Of a stretch of DNA of 64,000 bases, positions 17,600 through 22,983 are shown piece by piece; the stretch's first letter is position 1; each line of letters begins with the position of its first letter. A program made the translations under genes and the position numbers. The DNA comes from an uncultured Bacteroidales bacterium (GTDB lineage Bacteria > Bacteroidota > Bacteroidia > Bacteroidales > F082), in contig CAMHJX010000008.1 in assembly GCA_946185535.1 (NCBI GenBank), positions 57,391 to 121,390 on the forward strand. Direction: 5' to 3'. The notes beneath the pieces were generated by a model. That model worked only from the letters and a program-made list of their open reading frames with translations. It made no database searches and was not told where the DNA came from.

Positions 17600-17677
17600 A
17601 GGCTGCCGTAATACGACAGCCCTACAGCCATAACGCAACGCGACAGGCTGTAGGGCTGTCACACCGTGGCAACCGCT
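17600..17677. repeat. Palindromic repeat, GGCTGTAGGGCTGTC type
   Basis: Arms GACAGCCCTACAG (about 17614-17626) and CTGTAGGGCTGTC (about 17648-17660) are perfect reverse complements. The outer parts GCTGCCGTAATAC and ACACCGTGGCAACCGC are similar in kind to the sequences next to the arms of the copy inside the TolC gene at 56657-56735. Confidence 0.8.
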
Positions 17678-17698
17678 CCATGCATTGACGCAACCATA

Positions 17699-17823
17699 GA
17701 TTCCCTTCGGGAATGGAAAGGTGGTCGTGTTTACCTGCGGCGGCAGGAAGAGCTTACGAACCGTAAACGCCACAAGCCGCCGCTGGCAACAAAACGACAA
17801 ACGCCATTCCCGAAGGGAACCTC
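17699..17823. repeat. Hairpin repeat, GATTCCC-GAAGGGAA family (copy 1)
   Basis: The outer arms (GATTCCCTTCGGGAATGG and CCATTCCCGAAGGGAAC) are complementary, and inner GCGGCGG and CCGCCGC pair as well. The same layout recurs at 57367, 60883 and 63437. Confidence 0.8.
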
Positions 17824-17927
17824 GACCCTTTTACACAAACGCACACCAACATGACGCTGCCATAGATCCCCGCCCTCGCACAAGCCAGCATTGGGGTGAC
17901 ATGGCTGCTGCGGGAACACCCCGACAC

Positions 17928-17972
17928 AAAAAAAAGCGGAGGCCGCGCCCAAAAAGCGCGCCTCCGCAAATG
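17928..17972 (-). terminator. Strong rho-independent terminator of the FISUMP gene
   Basis: Arms GCGGAGGCCGCGC and GCGCGCCTCCGC form a stem of about twelve pairs with one bulge; on the minus strand the stem is followed by an uninterrupted run of T. It lies about 100 bp behind the stop of the gene at 18072-19469. Confidence 0.8.
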
Positions 17973-17980
17973 ATTGCACT

Positions 17981-18048
17981 GCGAAAAAGTTGCCGAGCGG
18001 GGCTGGGTAGCCTGCTACCGCAGGCACCCCACCCGCCACCTTTTTCGC
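17981..18048. repeat. Imperfect inverted repeat behind the FISUMP gene
   Basis: Ends GCGAAAAAG (17981-17989) and CTTTTTCGC (18040-18048) match, with partly paired GC-rich sequence between. It may act as a first, weaker terminator or protect the 3' end of the message. Confidence 0.5.
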
Positions 18049-18071
18049 CCGTGCCCGTAACGGAACAAAAG

Positions 18072-19469
18072 TTAGTTCTCGCGGACTGCGCGTACAGAGA
18101 GACCGCTGCCGCGGCTGCCGACGGTCACGCTGGCGTTGTACGAACCGAAGCTGAAGTCCCACGCGCCGTCCGGGTCATCCGTGTAGAGCGAACTCGACCA
18201 GTAGTAGCCGTTGCTGCCTGCTTCGCCGAGCTCATCGTCCCAACGGGCGCCGGCAGCGGGCAGGAAGAGACTGTTGCCGTTAGTGGCGGTGAAGAGTCTT
18301 CCGTTCACGCCGCCCTGCTGCGTCCAAGTTACGGTCGTGTTGTCGTAGAGCTCCTGGAACTCTTCCTTGGTGGGCATACGCCAGCCGTTGCCCCAGTTGG
18401 CAGTGGCAGCATCGTCCTCGGGAAGCAGGGTGGCCAAGTTGTCCGTGAAACCGTCGTAGCCGTAGCTAGCATTAGTGCAATACTTGGTCATCGTGTTGTA
18501 GCTGCCGTATTGGTAGGTGTTCCAGTTGTAGTCGCTCTTGGGTTGCGTCTCGCCCCAGGAGAAGTAGTCGCCGTATTCCTCTGGAGCATTCGCACCCACG
18601 TTGCAGGTGGCCCACAAGAGGCCGCTCGGCAGGCCGAGGTCGACATATTCGTGCTCTGGTACCAAGGCCACCGTTACCTCGGGCATCATGTTCACTTGGT
18701 TCAAGACAATGCGGATGTCATTGTCGGTATCGGTGCTGAAAATCGGCTCTTCGCCACCGTTATACACGTTCAGCGTGAAGCCTTCGGCCAAAGCACCCAC
18801 GGGCAGCACGATGAAGAACTCTTGTGTGTCGGCAGTCAATGTCGTGGCGCAGTTCAGCATCACGCGGTTCGTGCCGGCATTGTCCAATGTGGCCACCAAA
18901 GCGGGTTCTTCCATAGTGCATTCAAACGCGCCGTTCAGCTTGTCGTTGGTATTGTTCGACACGATTTCGATGCCTGTAATGTCCACATTGTCGCCCGTCA
19001 GGCTGATGCCCAAACCACCGCAAAGGCTAGTGAAAGTGAGGTCTTCGGAGTCGCTGAAGATGCCTAGCATCGGGTTGGCGCCGTTACCGAAGGTGCCTGC
19101 CGCAGTGAAGGCCTGCTCCTCGGGCAGGGTGAAGCTCACCGTGTTGCCGTTAATCGTTGCGGTCTCGGGATAGACAGCCACGTTGTCCGTGCCGAACTCG
19201 TACTCGCCATTATAGGTGAAAGTGCCTTCGGTGGTGCCTGCTCCGCCCGTGAGGGTAAAGATGGCGTTCGAGCTGCCGTTGTTGACGAGGATCTTGTCGC
19301 CTGCCGTCCAGCTGATGGCACCGTCAGCGGGGTTGAGCGAAGTCCTTCCGTTGCCCTTGTTCTGTTCGATGGAAGCCTTCAGGGTGACTCCCTTGGTGTC
19401 GTTCTCTTTCTTGCAGCCTGCCAGCATGACGAGGGCTGCCAATGCGATCAGTAATGTTACTTTCTTCAT
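18072..19469 (-). CDS. FISUMP-domain lipoprotein with fimbrillin-like N-terminus
   Basis: The 465-residue protein has a lipoprotein signal with C19 (VMLAGCKKEND). Residues of about 30-260 resemble the fimbrillin/Mfa-like fold of Bacteroidales (GRTSLNPADGAISWTAGDKI, then alternating strands). From about 272 it carries the fibrobacter succinogenes major paralogous domain: EYVDLGLPSGLLWATCNVGA, DYFSWGE, GWRMPTKEEFQEL, YYWSSS and the terminal GLSVRAVREN. Such proteins sit on the cell surface. The domain has a C-type-lectin/formylglycine-enzyme-like fold that tolerates variation. A 52-residue peptide gene precedes it by 19 bp, and a terminator follows. Confidence 0.85.
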   Translation of the reverse strand: MKKVTLLIALAALVMLAGCKKENDTKGVTLKASIEQNKGNGRTSLNPADGAISWTAGDKILVNNGSSNAIFTLTGGAGTTEGTFTYNGEYEFGTDNVAVYPETATINGNTVSFTLPEEQAFTAAGTFGNGANPMLGIFSDSEDLTFTSLCGGLGISLTGDNVDITGIEIVSNNTNDKLNGAFECTMEEPALVATLDNAGTNRVMLNCATTLTADTQEFFIVLPVGALAEGFTLNVYNGGEEPIFSTDTDNDIRIVLNQVNMMPEVTVALVPEHEYVDLGLPSGLLWATCNVGANAPEEYGDYFSWGETQPKSDYNWNTYQYGSYNTMTKYCTNASYGYDGFTDNLATLLPEDDAATANWGNGWRMPTKEEFQELYDNTTVTWTQQGGVNGRLFTATNGNSLFLPAAGARWDDELGEAGSNGYYWSSSLYTDDPDGAWDFSFGSYNASVTVGSRGSGLSVRAVREN

Positions 19470-19488
19470 AGTCAGTTCCTCCGTTCTT

Positions 19489-19647
19489 TTACCAGCCGTA
19501 GCCGTCTTGCATGTTCATGTTCGTTGTTCCTGCGCCGAAGCCTGTCGTTTCGCCGCCGCCTGCTGAGGCACACAGGATGCCTTGGGGCTCGATCTCTATG
19601 AGCTCCACCTGGGGAGCCTCATAGCGCTTTCTGTTGGTTTTTTTCAT
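19489..19647 (-). CDS. Small 52-residue peptide upstream of the FISUMP gene
   Basis: The frame from ATG 19647 to TAA 19489 encodes a peptide beginning MKKTNRKRYEAPQVELIEIE, then PQGILCASAGGG and a Gly/Thr/Asn-rich tail ending NMQDGYGW. Small proteins with a basic start, a Y-x-x-P segment and a valine/isoleucine/glutamate stretch are frequent in Bacteroidales next to surface proteins. The conserved front and variable Gly-rich tail with one cysteine recall peptide precursors, but no modifying enzyme is near. It forms a two-gene unit with the FISUMP lipoprotein (19-bp gap). Function unknown. Confidence 0.65.
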   Translation of the reverse strand: MKKTNRKRYEAPQVELIEIEPQGILCASAGGGETTGFGAGTTNMNMQDGYGW

Positions 19648-19733
19648 TTTTGCTTGATTTAAAGATTTAAAATTTAAAGATTAAACAATTCACAAACCAA
19701 ACAAAAGAAGCGTGCGCTGTGTCATATCACATC

Positions 19734-19857
19734 GTACTTGAAGGTCCTGAGAATACCTAATAAAGGAATGTAATAACAGCAACACGCTATTAGCGTGAAG
19801 CCGTCATACAACCTTCCTCTATTACATTGCTTGAAAATTTCTCAGGTTCTCAAGTAC
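19734..19857. repeat. Large inverted repeat with an inner perfect palindrome
   Basis: The ends GTACTTGA and TCAAGTAC are complementary; inside them CCTGAGAA pairs with TTCTCAGG and AATGTAAT with ATTACATT. In the centre CACGCTATTAGCGTG (19783-19797) is a perfect palindrome around one T. The element lies in the probable leader of the small-peptide transcript. Confidence 0.75.
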
Positions 19858-19939
19858 AAGGAAGCATAACGCTTCTAACGTTCAATATGTTACGAATGGA
19901 TGCTGAGAACATCAAAGAACTCGCAAACCAATTCGGCTG

Positions 19940-19947
19940 CAAATGTA
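19940..19947 (-). promoter_or_regulatory. Possible -7 box of the small-peptide/FISUMP unit
   Basis: On the minus strand the bases read TACATTTG, matching TAnnTTTG. A transcript from here would have a leader of about 290 nt containing the large inverted repeat at 19734-19857. Confidence 0.4.
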
Positions 19948-19990
19948 GGAAAAAAACATTTAGATTATATGATTTTCCCAAAAAAATATG

Positions 19991-19998
19991 TAATTTTG
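19991..19998 (+). promoter_or_regulatory. -7 box of the antitoxin-like gene
   Basis: TAATTTTG matches the TAnnTTTG consensus and lies 29 bp before the ATG at 20028; a purine-rich AAGGAGAAAG follows as ribosome-binding site. Confidence 0.6.
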
Positions 19999-20027
19999 CA
20001 CAATAAATAATAAGGAGAAAGAAAAAA

Positions 20028-20195
20028 ATGGCACGACCAATCGCAGAGACACCTATTTTGTTTGGGGAAGACGCAGAACGCTTCTTGTATGAGATGGAGC
20101 ATGTTGAGCCGCTACCTGAGGAAATTCAAGAAAGGAGTCGTCTCGCCTACGAATGGCTGAAAAGCATTGTAACTTTCCAACTTTCAACACAATAA
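20028..20195 (+). CDS. Small antitoxin-like protein
   Basis: The 55-residue frame starts MARPIAETPILFGEDAERFL and continues with an acidic helix. This M-A-R-P-I-x-E-T-P-x-L-x-G-x-D-A start is one I associate with small antitoxin-type proteins encoded just before GNAT-like toxins in Bacteroidetes. It has a clear promoter and an AAGGAG ribosome site. The last residues (TFQLSTQ) come from a low-complexity sequence that joins directly to a GNAT remnant, so the natural C-terminus may be altered. Confidence 0.6.
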   Translation: MARPIAETPILFGEDAERFLYEMEHVEPLPEEIQERSRLAYEWLKSIVTFQLSTQ

Positions 20196-20196
20196 T

Positions 20197-20349
20197 TCTG
20201 CTTGCCGTTTCTTAACCGTTGATGCATATAAGGATGCCGTTTCTTTTTACGAGAAAAACGGCTTCAGAAAAATGGTGAACGAATCGGAAATTCCTGAAGA
20301 ATCACCAACAATTCCTCTGTATTTAGACTTAAAGCAAATAATACTGTGA
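20197..20349 (+). pseudogene. Remnant of a GNAT acetyltransferase (possible toxin)
   Basis: The frame reads CRFLTVDAYKDAVSFYEKNG followed by FRKMVNESEIPEESP and PLYLDLKQ, then stops at 20347-20349. R-x-L-T-V-D-A-Y-x-x-A-x-x-F-Y-E-x-x-G-F is the C-terminal signature of GNAT acetyltransferases of the toxin-associated type. The N-terminal hundred or so residues, including the acetyl-CoA loop, are missing and no start codon is available, so the gene is dead. Its stop overlaps the folP start. Confidence 0.75.
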
Positions 20350-21197
20350 TGTTTCAAATCAGAATAAAAAACCAAAACATCTTTTTCGACCGCCCCGCCG
20401 TCATGGGCATCCTCAATGTGACGCCCGACTCGTTCTCCGACGGTGGCCGCTACAACCAGATGGACAAGGCCTTGCAACACTGTGAGCAGATGCTTGCCGA
20501 GGGTGCCGACTTCATCGACATTGGAGGATGCTCAACACGACCCAACAATGCCATCGCTACAGAAAGCGAAGAAATGGAACGCGTCATTCCCATCCTGAAA
20601 GCCATTAAAACTGCCTTTCCCGAAACCTTGATTTCCATCGACACTTTCCGCAAAAACGTGGCCGAAGCCTGCATGGCCGAAGGCGCTGACATTATCAACG
20701 ACATCTCTGGAGGGCTGTTCGACATGGAAATGTTGCCTTACATAGGACAAAACCATATCCCCTACGTGATGATGCACTGTGTGGGAACGCCAGAGACCAT
20801 GCACCAATATGCTCTAGGTGGCGACATCCACCAAACCGTATTGGACTTTTTTAAGCAGCAATGTGAAGTTTTGGCAGCTTACGGCGAACAGCAGATTATC
20901 CTCGACCCAGGCATTGGTTTCGGCAAGAGCCTTGAAGCCAACTATCAGTTGCTCAGCGAATTGGATAGATATCGCTATAACAATCTCCCCATCCTCATCG
21001 GCATCTCGCGGAAGTCCTTAATAAACAAGGTGCTGCACACCACACCCGACACAGCGGAAAACGGGACAACGGTACTGAACACCATCGCTTTGCTCAATGG
21101 CGCTGACATCCTGCGCGTCCATGATGTGAAAAATGCACGCGAGGCCATCGAATTGGTCGGGAGTTTTTGTAATTTTGCACAAAATTTGGAATCATGA
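20349..21197 (+). CDS. folP: Dihydropteroate synthase
   Basis: The 282-residue enzyme joins p-aminobenzoate to the pterin diphosphate in folate synthesis. Clear motifs are MGILNVTPDSFSDGGRY (about 18-34), DIGGCSTRP (about 56-64), ISIDTFR, NDISGG, DPGIGFGKS and GISRKS near the C-terminus. The ATG at 20349 is preferred to the GTG one codon before. It overlaps the stop of the GNAT remnant and is coupled to cdaA by a 4-bp overlap. Confidence 0.96.
   Translation: MFQIRIKNQNIFFDRPAVMGILNVTPDSFSDGGRYNQMDKALQHCEQMLAEGADFIDIGGCSTRPNNAIATESEEMERVIPILKAIKTAFPETLISIDTFRKNVAEACMAEGADIINDISGGLFDMEMLPYIGQNHIPYVMMHCVGTPETMHQYALGGDIHQTVLDFFKQQCEVLAAYGEQQIILDPGIGFGKSLEANYQLLSELDRYRYNNLPILIGISRKSLINKVLHTTPDTAENGTTVLNTIALLNGADILRVHDVKNAREAIELVGSFCNFAQNLES
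21170..21177 (+). promoter_or_regulatory. Possible internal -7 box before cdaA
   Basis: TAATTTTG inside the end of folP fits TAnnTTTG and lies 17 bp before the cdaA start, so cdaA may also be transcribed alone. Confidence 0.35.
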
Positions 21198-21967
21198 TCG
21201 ACCTTTTCATACAAGTCCGAGTCTTTGATATCATCGACATCATTTTGGTGGCCGCCTTGTTCTTCGGGCTTTACCGCCTGCTGAAAGGCACCTCTGCCAT
21301 GAGCATCTTCATCGGCATCGTGGCACTCTTCCTCATCTGGCAATTGGTCAAGTTCTTGCAGATGGAGATGCTGACCGCTATCCTTGGGGCCTTTGTCAGT
21401 GTGGGCTTCATTGCGCTAATCATTATCTTCCAGCCCGAGATACGCCGATTCCTGTTCACCATCGGCGCACAAGCCCAAGAAGGCAAGCTCACTCGGAAGT
21501 TTAAGTTCCTGAGAGTCAGAAGTAATGTGGATTTGGACATTGATGCAGTCACCAAGGCTTGCCTCAACATGTCGGACATCAAGCAAGGCGCGCTTATCTT
21601 GTTGACTCGCAAAAACAATCTGGACGACATTGTCACAACGGGCGTGGTGGTCAATGCCGACATCAGCAACCCATTGATTGAGAACATCTTCTTCAAAAAC
21701 AGTCCTCTGCACGACGGCGCCATGGTCATCCGCCACAACCGCATCACAGCGGCTCGTTGCATCCTTCCCGTGACACAAAAGACCAACATCCCCGGACATT
21801 ATGGCTTGCGCCACCGTGCCGCCATTGGCGTGACTGAAGTCAACGACTGCATCGCCCTCGTGGTCTCTGAGGAAACGGGAAACATAAGCATGGTGACAGG
21901 TGGAGAGATTCGCACTGTCAAGCCTTCGGAGTTGAAGGAAATGATAGAAAATGAGTTGAAAGTTTAA
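21194..21967 (+). CDS. cdaA: Diadenylate cyclase
   Basis: The 257-residue protein makes cyclic di-AMP from two ATP. Three membrane helices (about 10-30, 36-54, 60-80) are followed by the DisA_N catalytic domain with the D174-G175-A176 motif (LHDGAMVIRH) and the R206-H207-R208 motif. The length and layout match CdaA/DacA. Its location directly behind folP with a 4-bp overlap is a common arrangement in Bacteroidetes. Cyclic di-AMP controls osmolyte and potassium transport and wall stress. Confidence 0.94.
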   Translation: MIDLFIQVRVFDIIDIILVAALFFGLYRLLKGTSAMSIFIGIVALFLIWQLVKFLQMEMLTAILGAFVSVGFIALIIIFQPEIRRFLFTIGAQAQEGKLTRKFKFLRVRSNVDLDIDAVTKACLNMSDIKQGALILLTRKNNLDDIVTTGVVVNADISNPLIENIFFKNSPLHDGAMVIRHNRITAARCILPVTQKTNIPGHYGLRHRAAIGVTEVNDCIALVVSEETGNISMVTGGEIRTVKPSELKEMIENELKV

Positions 21968-22106
21968 AGTTGAGAGTTTAGAGTCAGTTTATAGTTGAGA
22001 GTGGAAAGTTGTAAGTATAGAGGTCTGCCATAATTACAGTAATACTCTAAACTAAAAACTCTAAACTTCCCACTGACTCTAAACTCTAAACCCTCAACTC
22101 TAAACT
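21962..22106. repeat. Intergenic inverted repeat, CTCAACTCTAAACTC type
   Basis: The stretch GTTGAGAGTTTAGAGTCAGT (about 21977-21996) is complementary to ACTGACTCTAAACTCTAAAC (22073-22092), giving a long hairpin between the convergent cdaA and lipoprotein genes, where it can stop transcription from both sides. Related sequence lies in frame inside the kinase-RapZ gene at 51621-51692. Confidence 0.75.
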
Positions 22107-22983
22107 ATTTGATTTCCACAAAGCCATCATCCTCTTCCGCATAGCGGAACTTCTTCTCATACGGGTCATAGCGCAGCATAATCTGATAGGCGTAGCCTTT
22201 CTTTTTCAACTCCGCCCCGACATAACTGTTCAACATATAGTCATAGGTATAACCCGCATAGAGTTTGCCCAAATACACGGCATAGTTATAGACATCCTTG
22301 AGTTTAAGGGTGTCAATAGAGTAGCTGTAGTCGATGGTATTGGTCCAGATGGAAAAGTCCGTTTTGGAGTCGAAGCCGTCCATAAGGTTGTGTTCGCAAA
22401 ACAGCACAGGCCTCCAGTTGCCGTCGTTGACCTCAAACCAAGATGCCACATTGACCGTGTTCAACGGATGCTTGTAGCTGAATTCATCCGTATCACTAAA
22501 AAGATAGTCTTCGTATTCCGTGATGCGTCCAACGACCTCCATTTGCGAAAGGATGATCAGCCAATGTGTGGAGTCAATTTGCACATTGTCAGCGTCTTCA
22601 GGAACATAGACATCGACGCCATAATCGCCCATGGCTTCCGCATAGGCATGGTACATGACATCCAGGAACATATCCTGGTCGAAGCCGTTCAAAACCTCGG
22701 TTTTCTTGCCCAATTGGTCATTATACTCCACTTTCACTTCGGCCTGTTCGGGAAAATACACCGCTGCCGCGATGTTGGGACGATTCGCCATGTATCGCTT
22801 GGCCAGTTTCTTTTCAGTTTGGCAACTGGAGAGCAGAAAAGCAACCAGTAATACTAAAGCCAAACTGAAACAGGTTTGCGGGGCCTTCGACAGGCTCAGA
22901 CATCCTCTAACTTTTGAATGGTTTAAGGTCCCTGAGCTTGTCGAAGGGCCGACCTTTTTTATTATTTTAGTTGTTATCATCAT
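22105..22983 (-). CDS. Lipoprotein with a repeat-derived N-terminus
   Basis: The 292-residue reading begins at 22983, overlapping the parC-like gene by 17 bp. The lipobox (LVAFLLSSC) appears only at about residue 54. The residues before it (KVGPSTSSGT...LSLSKAPQT) are translation of a palindromic repeat at 22881-22953. No ATG exists between the repeat and the lipobox, so the original start was probably lost or replaced. The mature protein (QTEKKLAKRYMANRPNI...) is a lipoprotein of unknown function found in this phylum. Whether the long N-terminus still allows export is uncertain. Confidence 0.7.
   Translation of the reverse strand: MMITTKIIKKVGPSTSSGTLNHSKVRGCLSLSKAPQTCFSLALVLLVAFLLSSCQTEKKLAKRYMANRPNIAAAVYFPEQAEVKVEYNDQLGKKTEVLNGFDQDMFLDVMYHAYAEAMGDYGVDVYVPEDADNVQIDSTHWLIILSQMEVVGRITEYEDYLFSDTDEFSYKHPLNTVNVASWFEVNDGNWRPVLFCEHNLMDGFDSKTDFSIWTNTIDYSYSIDTLKLKDVYNYAVYLGKLYAGYTYDYMLNSYVGAELKKKGYAYQIMLRYDPYEKKFRYAEEDDGFVEIK
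22881..22953. repeat. Palindromic repeat, CCCTTCGACAGGCTCAGG family, inside a gene start
   Basis: Arms GGGCCTTCGACAGGCTCAGA (22881-22900) and GGTCCCTGAGCTTGTCGAAG (from 22927) are complementary around a short loop. They lie in the reading frame of the lipoprotein. Confidence 0.85.

Larger units (their letters stand above)
17486..18071. other. Repeat-rich stretch without genes
   Basis: No credible gene lies here. From left to right it holds an AT-rich part, a GGCTGTAGGGCTGTC palindrome (17600-17677), a hairpin repeat of the GATTCCC...GAAGGGAA type (17699-17823), a GC-rich terminator (about 17930-17972) and a further inverted repeat (17981-18048). Confidence 0.7.

Noticed and set aside
17721-19067. 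A 448-codon open frame on the + strand
   Set aside because: It is opposite the FISUMP lipoprotein and runs through repeats and the terminator, so it is not a gene.
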